A DNA stretch of 64,000 nt. It comes from Burkholderiales bacterium. Lineage in GTDB: Bacteria; Pseudomonadota; Gammaproteobacteria; Burkholderiales; Burkholderiaceae_C. The notes under the pieces were generated by a model. The model saw only the letters and a program-made list of their open reading frames with translations. It had not been told where the DNA came from and made no database searches. Positions 25,756-35,377 of the stretch are shown here, piece after piece; the first letter of the stretch is position 1, and the number at the start of each line of letters is the position of its first letter. The translations under genes and the position numbers were made by a program. Location of the stretch: NCBI GenBank assembly GCA_947453625.1, contig CANGHK010000006.1, forward strand, positions 54,517-118,516. The letters run 5' to 3'.

Positions 25756-27268
25756 GGCCGCTCCCCAGCGTGGCGCCGTCGCCCCACAGCCCGCTCATCC
25801 ACTCGCCGATCATCTCCACCGTGGCATCGGCCACCGGTACGCTGGGCGAGACCCGGCCCTGGGCGATCACCAGCAGCCGGTCGCTGATCTCGAACAACTC
25901 TTCCAGTTCCTCGCTGACCACCAGCAGCGCGCAGCCTTCGTCGCGCAGCTTGAGCAGCGCGCCGCGGATCTGCGCTGCCGCGCCCACGTCCACGCCCCAG
26001 GTCGGCTGCGAGACGATCAGCAGCTTGGGGCCGGCGGCTATCTCGCGGCCGACGATGAACTTCTGCAGGTTGCCGCCCGACAGGCTTTTCGCCGCCGCGC
26101 CGGGGCCGCCGGCCTTGACCTTGAAGCGGGCGATCAGGTCCTGGGCCAGTTGCCGCACCGCGCCGTTATCGATCCAGCCGCCGCGCGAAACGGACTCGGT
26201 GCGCGTCAGCAAGGTGTTCTGCGCCAGGCTCATCGTCGGCACCGCGCCGCGGCCGAGCCGCTCTTCGGGCACGAAATGCAGGCCGCCGTGGCGCCGCCGA
26301 CGCGGCGAGGCCTGCGCGATGTCGAGCCCGAACAACGTGATCGAGCCGGTCGACGCGCGCGGGTCCTCGCCCGACAGCGCGGCCATCAGCTCCTGCTGGC
26401 CGTTGCCCGAGACACCGGCGACGCCGACGATCTCGCCCTGGCGGACCTCGAAATCCACGCCGGACAGCGACATGCCGAAGGGGTTCTGCTTGGCCAGCGA
26501 CAAGCCCTTGACCGCCAGCGCCACCGCGCCGGGCTGGGCCGGCCGGTGCGCCAGCTCCGGTGGCTCGCTGCCTATCATCAGCCGCGACAGGCTGGCGTTG
26601 GACTCCAGCGTCGGGTCGACCTCGCCGGTGACGCGGCCCGCCCGCAACACCGTACAAACATGGCACAGCGCGCGGATCTCGTCGAGCTTGTGGCTGATGT
26701 AGAGGATGGCGCAGCCCTCGGCCGCGAGCTGGCGCAGCGTGACGAAGAGCTTGTCGACCGCCTGCGGCGTCAGCACCGAGGTCGGCTCGTCGAGGATCAG
26801 CAAAGCGGGCTTGGTCAGCAGCGCGCGCACGATCTCGACCCGCTGGCGCTCGCCCACCGACAGCGTGTGCACCGGGCGCAGCGGATCGAGCTCGAGGCCG
26901 TATTGGCCCGAGACCTCGCGGATGCGGGCGATCACCTGGGCCAGCGACAGCGTCTTGTCCAGCCCGAGCCAGACGTTCTCGGCCGCGGTCAGGGTGTCGA
27001 ACAGCGAGAAATGCTGGAACACCATCGCGATGCCCAGCGCGCGGGCCTGCTGCGGATTGGCGATCTGCACCGCGCGGCCGTTCCAGCAGATCTGGCCCTC
27101 GTCGGGCCGCACCGCGCCGTAGATGATCTTCATCAGCGTGCTCTTGCCCGCGCCGTTCTCGCCCAGCACGGCGTGGATCTGGCCCGGCGCCACCTTCAGC
27201 GACACCCGGTCGTTGGCGCGCACGGCGGGGTACTGCTTGCTGATGCCGGACAGTTCGAGTCTGAGCAT
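25742..27268 (-). CDS. nupO: BMP-type nucleoside ABC transporter, duplicated ATPase subunit
   Basis: The 508-residue cytoplasmic protein contains two ABC domains in tandem. The first has Walker A GENGAGKST, signature LSVGERQRVEI and Walker B LLILDEPTS. The second has a degenerate Walker A region (VSGNGQQELMAALSG) and signature LSGGNLQKFIV, as in other RbsA/NupO-like sugar or nucleoside importers. It energises uptake through the two permeases encoded downstream. It begins 51 bp after the guanine deaminase stop and overlaps the next gene. Confidence 0.92.
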   Translation of the reverse strand: MLRLELSGISKQYPAVRANDRVSLKVAPGQIHAVLGENGAGKSTLMKIIYGAVRPDEGQICWNGRAVQIANPQQARALGIAMVFQHFSLFDTLTAAENVWLGLDKTLSLAQVIARIREVSGQYGLELDPLRPVHTLSVGERQRVEIVRALLTKPALLILDEPTSVLTPQAVDKLFVTLRQLAAEGCAILYISHKLDEIRALCHVCTVLRAGRVTGEVDPTLESNASLSRLMIGSEPPELAHRPAQPGAVALAVKGLSLAKQNPFGMSLSGVDFEVRQGEIVGVAGVSGNGQQELMAALSGEDPRASTGSITLFGLDIAQASPRRRRHGGLHFVPEERLGRGAVPTMSLAQNTLLTRTESVSRGGWIDNGAVRQLAQDLIARFKVKAGGPGAAAKSLSGGNLQKFIVGREIAAGPKLLIVSQPTWGVDVGAAAQIRGALLKLRDEGCALLVVSEELEELFEISDRLLVIAQGRVSPSVPVADATVEMIGEWMSGLWGDGATLGSGHVQA

Positions 27269-27319
27269 GCGGTGGGCGATCCTGGCGGGTGGGTGACGGG
27301 GAGCGGGCGGCGGGACGAT

Positions 27320-28621
27320 TCAGGGGGCCGGGCCGCGGCGCACGCCGCCGACCCAGACTTCAGCGAGGTTACGCTCATCGCCCAAGGTGACCCAGGCGAA
27401 CAAGCGCTCATGCAACTCGCGGGCCAGGCTGTCGCGGCGCAGCGCCACCGGGCCCACCGCCCGGTGCCACAGGCACAGATCGGCCATCAGGCCGGGCTCC
27501 AGCGAGCCGATCTCGTGCTCCAGCCGCAAGGCCGTCGCCGCGCCGCGGGTGGCCGCATGCAGCAGCGCCCAGGCGGTCAGCCGGTTGCCGGCCATCGCCT
27601 GCACCTTGTAGCCGTCGGCCATCGTGCGCAGCATCGACAGCGAGGTGCCGCCGCCGACGTCGCTGGCCAGGCTGACGTGCACGCCCTGCGCGGCCGCCTG
27701 CTGCCAGCCGAACAGCCCGCTGCCCAGGAAAAGGTTGGACGAGGGGCAGAAGGCGATCTGCGCCCCGCTGGCCCGCAGCAACGCGCGGTCGGCATCGTCG
27801 AGCCAGATGCCATGGGCCAGCACCGCGCGCTCGCCCAGCAGGCCGTGGCGGGCGTAGACATCGAGGTAGCTGCGCGCCTCGGGGAACAAGGCCGCGATCC
27901 AGTCCACCTCGGCCCGGTTCTCGGCCACATGGGTCTGCATGTAGACGCCCGGGTGGTCGGCCAGCAGCCGGCCGGCCATCGCCAGTTGGGCCGGCGAGCT
28001 GGTGGCGGCGAAGCGCGGGGTCACCGCGTAGTCCAGCCGGCCACGGCCATGCCAGCGTTCGATCAGCGCGCGGCAATCGATGCGGGCCTGGTCGACGTCG
28101 TCGCGCAAGCCGTCGGGCGCATGCCTGTCCATCAGCACCTTGCCGGTGATCAGCCGCATGCCGCGCTGGCGCGCCGCCTCGAACAGCGCCTCGGTGCTGG
28201 CCACATGCACGGTGGGAAAGACCACCGCCGCGGTGCTGCCATGCGCCAGCAGCGCGTCGAGGAACAAGGCCGCCGCCGCGCGGGCGAAGTCCGGGTCGGC
28301 ATGTCTGGCCTCGGCCGGGAAGGTGTAGGTGGCGAGCCAGTCCAGCAACTCGGTGCCCCAGGAGGCGATCACATCGACCTGCGGGCTGTGCACATGGCTG
28401 TCGATGAAGCCGGGCAGCAGCAGCTGGCCACTGCGGTCGAGCTTGAGCCAGTCGTCGCCCGGCGCCTCGGGCTGCACCGCCTCGATCCGGCCAGCGGCGT
28501 CGATCAGCAGCCAGTGCGCCGGTCGCCAGCGCACGGCCGGGCTGGTGCGGTCGGCCAGGCCGGGGTCGCCGCTGAAGTCCAGCAGGTCCGCCAGGATGGC
28601 GGTGGGCACCGTGGCCGTCAT
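27320..28621 (-). CDS. guaD: Guanine deaminase
   Basis: The 433-residue amidohydrolase converts guanine to xanthine with release of ammonia. Metal-binding and signature segments are PGFIDSHVHSPQ (about 75-86), MQTHVAENRAE, LAHGIWL, CPSSNLFLGSG and ASDVGGGTSLSM. The VHSPQ and FLGSGLF patterns separate it from chlorohydrolases. The start overlaps the LysR gene stop (ATGA). The product xanthine is the substrate of the xanthine dehydrogenase encoded divergently, so the arrangement is a direct two-step pathway. Confidence 0.93.
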   Translation of the reverse strand: MTATVPTAILADLLDFSGDPGLADRTSPAVRWRPAHWLLIDAAGRIEAVQPEAPGDDWLKLDRSGQLLLPGFIDSHVHSPQVDVIASWGTELLDWLATYTFPAEARHADPDFARAAAALFLDALLAHGSTAAVVFPTVHVASTEALFEAARQRGMRLITGKVLMDRHAPDGLRDDVDQARIDCRALIERWHGRGRLDYAVTPRFAATSSPAQLAMAGRLLADHPGVYMQTHVAENRAEVDWIAALFPEARSYLDVYARHGLLGERAVLAHGIWLDDADRALLRASGAQIAFCPSSNLFLGSGLFGWQQAAAQGVHVSLASDVGGGTSLSMLRTMADGYKVQAMAGNRLTAWALLHAATRGAATALRLEHEIGSLEPGLMADLCLWHRAVGPVALRRDSLARELHERLFAWVTLGDERNLAEVWVGGVRRGPAP

Positions 28622-29607
28622 CGCGCGGCAGCGGCCGGATCGGGCGCCCGGTCAGGCGCCAGATCGCGCGCCAGGTCACGCGCGACGTCGCGCACCTGCT
28701 CGCGCAGCCAGCGCACCGCCGCCGAGGCATGGGTCAGGTCGTGCCAGAGCTGGTAATAGGTCAGCGAGGGAAACACCACCGGGCAGCGCACCAGACGCAC
28801 CGGCAAGGTGCCGATATAGCGGCTGCAGAACTGGCGGCCGGTGGTAAGCACCAAATTAGAGCGCGCCACCATCGCCGGCGCCAGCCCGAAATGCGGACTG
28901 CGCACCACGATGCGGCGCACCAGACCCTGGGCCTGCAGCAACTCGTCGACCACGCCGACGCCGCCGGCATGCAGCGGCGTCGGCGCGATATGGTCGCTGG
29001 CCAGGTAGTTCGCCACCGTCCACTGGCGCGGGTTGCGCACCGCCGCATGGTCTTGGCCGACCAGGCAGACCAGTTCGTCGCTGACCAACCGGCCCAGGTG
29101 CAACTCGTCTGGCGGCGCCAGCCAGTTGCCCACCACCAGGTCGACCTCACCGCGCGCCAGGTGGCTGCGGTAGTCGTAGTCGCGGGTCAGCGGCAGCAGG
29201 TCGAGCGTGACCCCCGGCGCCTGGGCCCGCACCCGGGCCACCAGTTCGGGCAGGAACAGCGGATCGAGGTAGTCGCTGGCGGCGATGCGAAAAGCCTGCG
29301 CGGCCTGGCCAGGTGCGAAGGACTGCGGCGCAGCATGGCCGCCGAACAGCGCCTGCGCGCCCTGCAGCACCTGGGCGGCGGCCGGCAGCAGCGACAGCGC
29401 CACGGCAGTGGGCGCCATGCCGTTGCCCGCGCGCACCAGCAGCGGGTCGCCGATCAGCCCACGCAGCCGCTTCAACTGGCCGGACAAGGCCGGCTGGCTG
29501 GACTGCAACTTGAGGGCGGCGCGCGACACACTGCGCTCGGTGATCACGGTATGGAAGGCCCGGATGAGTGAGAGCTCGATCTTGTCGAAAGCGGAGGCTG
29601 CTGCCAT
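28618..29607 (-). CDS. LysR-family regulator of the purine gene cluster
   Basis: The 329-residue regulator has an N-terminal winged helix-turn-helix (FHTVITERSVSRAALKLQSSQ split by the recognition helix, about residues 15-60) and a substrate-binding effector domain. The ATG at 29607 was chosen because homology begins at DKIELSLIRAF; an earlier ATG at 29649 is possible but would overlap the probable operator. It is divergent from xdhA with a 70-bp gap and co-translated with guaD, the classical LysR layout, so it most likely senses a purine intermediate and controls both directions. The last 20 residues are a repetitive RDLARDLAPDRAPD tail. Confidence 0.9.
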   Translation of the reverse strand: MAAASAFDKIELSLIRAFHTVITERSVSRAALKLQSSQPALSGQLKRLRGLIGDPLLVRAGNGMAPTAVALSLLPAAAQVLQGAQALFGGHAAPQSFAPGQAAQAFRIAASDYLDPLFLPELVARVRAQAPGVTLDLLPLTRDYDYRSHLARGEVDLVVGNWLAPPDELHLGRLVSDELVCLVGQDHAAVRNPRQWTVANYLASDHIAPTPLHAGGVGVVDELLQAQGLVRRIVVRSPHFGLAPAMVARSNLVLTTGRQFCSRYIGTLPVRLVRCPVVFPSLTYYQLWHDLTHASAAVRWLREQVRDVARDLARDLAPDRAPDPAAAAR

Positions 29608-29624
29608 ATCGCCGTTCAGATAGA

Positions 29625-29647
29625 GGTTATCGGCCAAAATGTATACC
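29625..29647. promoter_or_regulatory. Possible LysR operator between the LysR gene and xdhA
   Basis: An imperfect dyad GGTTAT...ATACC spaced by 12 bases lies in the AT-rich centre of the divergent intergenic region. Size and position suit a LysR regulatory binding site (T-N11-A type). The call rests on position plus partial symmetry only. Confidence 0.35.
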
Positions 29648-29677
29648 AACAGACCCGCCAGCGGCTACCTTACGGGT

Positions 29678-31213
29678 ATGTCCCAGGATCAACCCACCGC
29701 TGCTAGCCCTGCCACCCGCCCGCTGCGCTTCTTCCACCGCGGCAAGACCGTTTCGGTGCAAGGCCTGGCGTCGACCACCACGGTGCTGGGCTGGCTGCGC
29801 GAGCAAGCCCGCTGCACCGGCACCAAGGAGGGCTGCAACGAGGGCGACTGCGGCGCCTGCACGGTGCTGGTGGGCGAACTGCAGGCCGACGACAGCGTGC
29901 AGTTCAAGCCGGTCAACAGCTGCCTGCAGTTCCTGCCCACGCTGGACGGCAAGGCCCTGGTCACGGTCGAGGACCTGGCCGGCCAGCACCCGGCCCAGCA
30001 GGCGATGGTGGACTGCCACGGCGCGCAATGCGGCTTCTGCACCCCCGGCATCGTGATGTCGCTGGCGGCCTGCGCCGAGCGCCACCGGGTGGCGCAGACC
30101 ACACCGACCCGGCAGCAGATCGCCGACGACCTGTCGGGCAACCTGTGCCGCTGCACCGGTTACCGGCCCATCCTGGACGCCGGCGAACGCCTGTTCACGC
30201 TGGCGCCGCAGCGCCTGGACTCGGCCGCGATGGTGGCCGCGCTGCGGGCGCTGCGGGCCGACCGCGCGCTGCACTACGCCGCGGCCACGCCTTTCCACGC
30301 GCCACGCACGCTGGCCGAGCTGGCGGCGCTGCGCCTGGCCAAGCCCGACGCCAGGCTGCTGGCCGGCGGCACCGACATCGGTTTGTGGGTGAACAAGCAG
30401 TTCCGCGAGCTGGGCGAGATCATCTGGCTGGGCGAGGTGGCCGAACTCAAGACCATCCACCAGGCCGACGGCTGGCTGACTATCGGTGCCGGCGCGTCGC
30501 TGGACGCCGCCTGGGACGCACTGGCCGCGCAGTGGCCAGACACCCGGCAAATGGGGCTGCGCTTCGCGTCGCTGCCGGTGCGCCAAGCCGGCACGCTGGG
30601 CGGCAACATCGCCAACGGCTCGCCGATAGGCGACAGCGCGCCGGTGCTGATCGCGCTGGGCGCAGAGATCGAGTTGCGCCGCGGCGACCGCCAGCGCCAG
30701 ATGGCGCTGCAGGATTTCTACCTCGGCTACATGGTGAACCAGCTCGCGCCGGGCGAGTTCGTGCAGGCGCTGCATGTGCCATTGCCATTGCCACTGCCAG
30801 GGCCGCTGTCGCCACCCGAGGCTGGCGGCGCGGCCGGGTCCGGCGAGCGGCTGCGCGTCTACAAGCTCAGCAAGCGCCACGACTGCGACATCTCCGGCCT
30901 GGCCGCCGGGCTCTGGCTGCGGCTCGATGGCGACCAGGTGGTCGATGCGCGCTTCGCCTTCGGCGGCATGGCGGCCACCGTCAGGCGGGCGGCGCAGGCC
31001 GAGGCCGCGGTGCGGGGCCAGCGCTGGACCGAGGCCACGGTGCAGGCAGCGATGCAGGCGCTGGACGCCGATTTCCAGCCGCTGTCCGACCTGCGCGCCA
31101 GTGCCAGCTACCGCCGCCGCGCAGCGCGCAAGCTGCTGCTGCGGCTGTGGCTGGAGACGCGGGCCGACGCGCCGCTGCCGGCCGACCAGTTGTCGGTGTG
31201 GAGCGCCGCATGA
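29678..31213 (+). CDS. xdhA: Xanthine dehydrogenase, FeS/FAD subunit
   Basis: The 511-residue cytoplasmic subunit carries two 2Fe-2S clusters (Cys53, Cys58, Cys61, Cys82; Cys118, Cys121, Cys157, Cys159 in QCGFCTPG and LCRCTGYRPI) and an FAD domain with LLAGGTDIG and GGNIANGSPIGDSAPVL. It passes electrons from the molybdenum subunit to NAD+. The ATG at 29678 gives the usual family start; one more ATG lies 13 codons upstream within the probable operator. The stop overlaps the start of xdhB. A proline/leucine stretch (LPLPLPLPGPLSPPEAGG) at about residue 370 is a small unusual insertion. Confidence 0.95.
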   Translation: MSQDQPTAASPATRPLRFFHRGKTVSVQGLASTTTVLGWLREQARCTGTKEGCNEGDCGACTVLVGELQADDSVQFKPVNSCLQFLPTLDGKALVTVEDLAGQHPAQQAMVDCHGAQCGFCTPGIVMSLAACAERHRVAQTTPTRQQIADDLSGNLCRCTGYRPILDAGERLFTLAPQRLDSAAMVAALRALRADRALHYAAATPFHAPRTLAELAALRLAKPDARLLAGGTDIGLWVNKQFRELGEIIWLGEVAELKTIHQADGWLTIGAGASLDAAWDALAAQWPDTRQMGLRFASLPVRQAGTLGGNIANGSPIGDSAPVLIALGAEIELRRGDRQRQMALQDFYLGYMVNQLAPGEFVQALHVPLPLPLPGPLSPPEAGGAAGSGERLRVYKLSKRHDCDISGLAAGLWLRLDGDQVVDARFAFGGMAATVRRAAQAEAAVRGQRWTEATVQAAMQALDADFQPLSDLRASASYRRRAARKLLLRLWLETRADAPLPADQLSVWSAA

Positions 31214-33609
31214 ACGCCGCCCGGCCCACCCAAGCTGCCCCAGCGCCGCTGGCCCTGGCCAGCGCCGAGGCCGAACGACACGCCGCCGGCGCACGCGTCG
31301 GCATCAGCCGGCCGCATGAATCGGCCCACCTGCATGTGGCCGGTGCCGCGCCCTATATCGACGATCTGCCCGAACTGGCCGGCACGCTGCATGCCGCGCT
31401 CGGCCTGTCGCCGGCCGCGCATGGCCGGCTGCTGGGCATCGATTTGGCGCTGCTGCGGGCCCAGCCCGGCGTGGTGGCGGTGTACACCGCAGCCGACTTC
31501 CCCGGCCCCAACGACTGCGGGCCCATCGTCCACGACGACCCCATCCTGGCCGAGGGCAGCGTGCGCCATGTCGGTCAGCCAGTGTTCGCGGTGATCGCCC
31601 AGACCCGAGACGCCGCCCGCCGCGCCGCCGCGCTGGCCGCCCAGGCGCTGCGCATAGACCTGTTGCCGGCGCTGCTGAGCGCGCTCGACGCCCATGCGGC
31701 GCAGCAGTATGTGGTGCCGCCGATGCAGCTGGCGCGCGGCGATGCCGGCGCCGCGCTGAGCGCCGCGCCGCACCGGCTGCAGGGCAGCTTCGCGCTCGGC
31801 GGGCAGGAGCAGTTCTACCTCGAGGGCCAGATCAGCTATGCCCTGCCGCAGGAAGACGGCGGCCTGCTGCTGCACTGCAGCACCCAGCACCCGAGCGAGA
31901 TGCAGCACCTGGTGGCCAATGCGCTGCAGCTCGCCTCGCACCAGGTGCAGGTGCAGTGCCGGCGCATGGGCGGCGGCTTCGGCGGCAAGGAGAGCCAGAG
32001 CGCGCTGTTCGCCTGCGTCGCCGCGCTGGCCGCGCACAAGCTGCAGCGGCCGGTCAAGCTGCGGCCAGACCGCGACGACGACATGGCGATCACCGGCCGC
32101 CGCCACGGCTTCGACTTCACCTGGGACGTGGGCTTCGACGACAGCGGCCGCATCCTGGGCGTGACGGTCGAGATGGTGGCCAACGCCGGCCATTCGGCCG
32201 ACCTGTCGCCGCCGGTGATGACGCGCGCGCTCTGCCATTTCGACAACGCCTACTGGCTGCCCGCCGTGGCGATGCGCGGTTATTGCGCGCGGACGAATAC
32301 CCAGAGCAACACCGCCTTCCGCGGTTTCGGCGGGCCGCAGGGGGCGCTGGCGATCGAGCTGATCCTCGACAGCGTGGCGCGCCGGCTGGGCGCCGACCCG
32401 CTGGCGGTGCGGCACGCCAATTTCTACGCCGACGCGCCGTGCAACGTCACGCCTTACGGCCAGCCGGTCGAGGACAACATCCTGCCCGCGCTGGTCGAGC
32501 AGCTGGCGCGGCAAGCCGACTACGCCGCCCGGCGTGCGGCGATCGCCGCCTACAACGCGGCCAGCCCGGTGCTCAAGCGCGGCATCGCGCTGACGCCGGT
32601 CAAGTTCGGCATCTCGTTCAACGTCGCCCATTTCAACCAGGCCGGCGCGCTGGTGCATGTCTACGCCGACGGATCGGTGCTGGTCAACCACGGCGGCACC
32701 GAGATGGGCCAGGGCCTGAACACCAAGGTGGCGCAGGTGGTAGCGCATGAGCTGGGACTGGATTTCGACCGCGTGCGGGTCAGCGCCACCGACACCCAGA
32801 AAGTGGCCAACAGCTCGGCCACCGCGGCGTCCACCGGCGCCGACCTGAACGGCAAGGCGGCGCAGGACGCGGCGCGCCAGATCCGCGAGCGGCTGGCGGC
32901 CTGGTGGGCGCCACAGCAGGGCGTGGCCGCGGACGCGCTGCGCTTTGCCAACGGCTGGGTCAGTGCTGGCGCGCAGGGCCCGCGCATCGCCTTCGACGAG
33001 TTGGTGATGCAGGCCTACCAGGCCAGGATCCAGCTCTGGAGCGACGGCTTTTACGCCACCCCCGGCCTGCACTGGGACCGGACCCGGCTCAAGGGCAAGC
33101 CCTTCCACTACTTCGCCTACGGTGCGGCCTGCAGCGAGGTGGTGGTGGACACGCTGACCGGCGAGCACAAGGTCTTGCGCGCCGACCTGCTGCAAGACGT
33201 CGGCCAGTCCCTGAACCCGGCGATAGACATCGGCCAGGTCGAGGGCGCGTTCATCCAGGGCATGGGCTGGCTGACGATGGAGGAACTCTGGTGGCAGCCG
33301 CTGGACGGCTCGCGCAACAGCGGCAAGCTGATGACCCACGCCCCCAGCACCTACAAGATCCCGACCGCCAACGACTGCCCGGCGCATTTCGACACCCGGC
33401 TCTACGACGCCCCCAACCCGGCCGACACCATCCACCGCAGCAAGGCGGTGGGCGAGCCGCCGCTGCTGCTGGCCTTCTCGGTGTTTCTGGCGATACGCGA
33501 CGCGGTGTCGGCGCTGGACGGCCACCGCCGCGACCCGCCGCTGCGCGCGCCGGCCACGCCCGAGGCGGTGCTGGACGCCATCGACGCGATCGACGCGGTC
33601 CGGCCGTGA
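31210..33609 (+). CDS. xdhB: Xanthine dehydrogenase, molybdopterin-binding subunit
   Basis: The 799-residue catalytic subunit hydroxylates hypoxanthine to xanthine and xanthine to urate. Molybdenum-cofactor segments are visible: MGGGFGGKES (about 253-262), NTAFRGFGGPQG and the catalytic Glu749 in VGEPPLLLAFS. There is no export signal, unlike the isoquinoline-oxidoreductase-type enzyme at 14632. The ATG at 31210 overlaps the xdhA stop; the open frame extends far upstream but only as a shadow of xdhA. It is followed by xdhC after 34 bp. Confidence 0.95.
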   Translation: MNAARPTQAAPAPLALASAEAERHAAGARVGISRPHESAHLHVAGAAPYIDDLPELAGTLHAALGLSPAAHGRLLGIDLALLRAQPGVVAVYTAADFPGPNDCGPIVHDDPILAEGSVRHVGQPVFAVIAQTRDAARRAAALAAQALRIDLLPALLSALDAHAAQQYVVPPMQLARGDAGAALSAAPHRLQGSFALGGQEQFYLEGQISYALPQEDGGLLLHCSTQHPSEMQHLVANALQLASHQVQVQCRRMGGGFGGKESQSALFACVAALAAHKLQRPVKLRPDRDDDMAITGRRHGFDFTWDVGFDDSGRILGVTVEMVANAGHSADLSPPVMTRALCHFDNAYWLPAVAMRGYCARTNTQSNTAFRGFGGPQGALAIELILDSVARRLGADPLAVRHANFYADAPCNVTPYGQPVEDNILPALVEQLARQADYAARRAAIAAYNAASPVLKRGIALTPVKFGISFNVAHFNQAGALVHVYADGSVLVNHGGTEMGQGLNTKVAQVVAHELGLDFDRVRVSATDTQKVANSSATAASTGADLNGKAAQDAARQIRERLAAWWAPQQGVAADALRFANGWVSAGAQGPRIAFDELVMQAYQARIQLWSDGFYATPGLHWDRTRLKGKPFHYFAYGAACSEVVVDTLTGEHKVLRADLLQDVGQSLNPAIDIGQVEGAFIQGMGWLTMEELWWQPLDGSRNSGKLMTHAPSTYKIPTANDCPAHFDTRLYDAPNPADTIHRSKAVGEPPLLLAFSVFLAIRDAVSALDGHRRDPPLRAPATPEAVLDAIDAIDAVRP

Positions 33610-33643
33610 CGCCGGCACCGACCCGGGCCGGGCGCCGGCCGCG

Positions 33644-34465
33644 ATGACCGACCGCGACAAGCGCTGCGCCCGGCAATGGCTGGCCGAAGGCAGGCCGGCG
33701 ATGCTGGTGCAGGTGATCGCCTCGCGGGGCTCGGTGCCGCGCGAGGCCGGCACAAGGATGCTGGTGGCCGCCGAGACGGTTGCCGGCACCATAGGCGGCG
33801 GGCATCTGGAACTGCAGGCGATTGCACGGGCCCGGACGCAATTGGCGAGGGCCACCGGCCAAGCCCCAGACCCGCTCGAGACCGATCACCACTACCCACT
33901 CGGCCCGGCGCTGGGCCAATGCTGCGGCGGCGCGGTGACGCTGCGCACCGGGCGGCTGGATGCGGCGGCGCTGGCCGCCTGGCCCGACACACCACCGCTG
34001 TTCACGCTGCAACTCCACGGCGCCGGCCATGTCGGCCGCGCGATCGCCAGGCTGCTGGACGACCTGCCCTGCCGGGTGCAGTGGATAGACGAGCGCGAAG
34101 ACGAATTCCCGACCGCGCCCTCGGCCGCCCATGTCGAGCGGCTGTGCGTCGAGCCGGTCGAGGCCGAAGTGGCCGCCGCGCCGGCCGGCGCGTTCTACCT
34201 GGTGCTGACCCACCGCCACGACCTCGACCTCGCGATCACCGAAGCCATCCTGCGGCGCGGCGACTTCGGCTACCTCGGCCTGATCGGCTCGGCCACCAAG
34301 CGGGCGCGCTTCGTGCGCCGCCTGGCGCAGCACGGCATCGCTGCCGAAGCGCTGGCACGACTGACCTGCCCGATAGGCGTGCCCGGCATCGGCGGCAAGC
34401 AGCCGGAAGTGATTGCGCTGGCGGTGGTGGCGCAGTTGCTGCAGCAGGCCGGCCTGAGCAAGTAG
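33644..34465 (+). CDS. xdhC: Xanthine dehydrogenase accessory protein XdhC
   Basis: The 273-residue chaperone binds molybdenum cofactor, supports its sulfuration and inserts it into XdhB. Characteristic segments are VIASRGSVPREAGTRMLV (about 23-40), GGGHLELQAI, the cysteine-containing LGQCCGGAVTLR and the Rossmann part GAGHVGRAIARLL with GLIGSATKRARF. It ends the xdhABC operon and faces the FNR-type gene, 15 bp away and convergent. It could also serve the exported Mo-hydroxylase at 14632, which has no adjacent chaperone. Confidence 0.93.
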   Translation: MTDRDKRCARQWLAEGRPAMLVQVIASRGSVPREAGTRMLVAAETVAGTIGGGHLELQAIARARTQLARATGQAPDPLETDHHYPLGPALGQCCGGAVTLRTGRLDAAALAAWPDTPPLFTLQLHGAGHVGRAIARLLDDLPCRVQWIDEREDEFPTAPSAAHVERLCVEPVEAEVAAAPAGAFYLVLTHRHDLDLAITEAILRRGDFGYLGLIGSATKRARFVRRLAQHGIAAEALARLTCPIGVPGIGGKQPEVIALAVVAQLLQQAGLSK

Positions 34466-34480
34466 CCCGCCAGTGGCCGG

Positions 34481-35278
34481 TCAGGACTGCGCGAGCCGCT
34501 CCAGCGCCGCCGGGTCGAGCACGCGCAGGTTGTAGCCGCAGACCTCGATCACCCCCTGGCGGCTGAAGCTGCGCATCAGGCGCGACAGGGTTTCGGGGGT
34601 GATCGCCAGCTGCGAAGCCACGTCGCGCTTGCGCTCGTGCAGGCGCACCATCGCCTGGCCCGCCGCATCGGCCGCCGGCTCGCAGCGCTGGTGCAGCCAT
34701 TGCGCCAGCCTGGCCGGCGCGTCCTTGTGCATCAGCTCATGGGTGTTGACTGCCAGAGCCTGAACCTCGCGCGCCAGACCCTGGATCAGACGTTGCGCCA
34801 GCCCGGGGAAGCGCAGCAACCGGGACTCCAGCGCCTCGCGTGGCAACTCGATCACCGTGGCCGCGCTCAGCGCCTGAGCGTCCATCGAATGCGGCTCGGC
34901 CAGCCAGGCCGAACTGAGGTCCAGCCAAGCCGGACCGCGCACGATGCGCTCGGTCCGGAAGATGCCATCGGCGGTGCGAAACCCCAGCGCCACCTCACCG
35001 CTGCGCAGCGCCACCAGCGCGCTGGCGGTGCTGCTGCGGCTGAGCACGGACTGGCCCGACGTCACATGCCGGGTCTGGGCAATCGCCCAGAGCGCCTGGA
35101 CCTCGGCCTCGTCCAGGGCCGGTCCGCCGAGCAGGGCAGACCACAACAAGGCGTCGGGCGCGCCTGGTGGGCCCAGCAAACGCGAACGGACAGCCGAAAC
35201 CCCGTCCGCCGGCCGAATCACCGCCAAACGATCAGGCTGCATGGACCCGCCTGTGGCGGCGACACTGGGGTATTCCAT
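34481..35278 (-). CDS. Crp/Fnr-family transcriptional regulator without FeS cysteines
   Basis: The 265-residue protein has a cyclic-nucleotide-binding-like sensor domain (about 45-160) and a C-terminal winged helix with RDVASQLAITPETLSRLMRS split around the recognition helix PETLSRLM. Its Glu and Ser-Arg are the FNR-type DNA-contacting residues. The N-terminal cysteine cluster of oxygen-sensing FNR is missing, so oxygen sensing through 4Fe-4S is unlikely; haem/NO or redox sensing as in Dnr-like proteins is possible. An alternative start is 12 codons downstream (MQPDRLAV). It is divergent from the MATE gene, with an FNR-like box between. Confidence 0.85.
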   Translation of the reverse strand: MEYPSVAATGGSMQPDRLAVIRPADGVSAVRSRLLGPPGAPDALLWSALLGGPALDEAEVQALWAIAQTRHVTSGQSVLSRSSTASALVALRSGEVALGFRTADGIFRTERIVRGPAWLDLSSAWLAEPHSMDAQALSAATVIELPREALESRLLRFPGLAQRLIQGLAREVQALAVNTHELMHKDAPARLAQWLHQRCEPAADAAGQAMVRLHERKRDVASQLAITPETLSRLMRSFSRQGVIEVCGYNLRVLDPAALERLAQS

Positions 35279-35377
35279 GAGATTCGGTACGGTGAGGGCT
35301 CAAGACAGACGGCAAGGACAGCGAAAATGAGGGGAGCAGGGACGGCCCAACTGTCATGCAGACCCTACAGACCCGTC

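Noticed and set aside
25640..28756. 1038-codon plus-strand frame opposite the nupO/guaD region
   Set aside because: Antisense shadow with low-complexity Arg/Gln/His composition and no domain; the minus-strand genes are certain.
31108..33855. 915-codon minus-strand frame opposite xdhB
   Set aside because: Antisense shadow produced by high GC at third positions; xdhB has full catalytic motifs.
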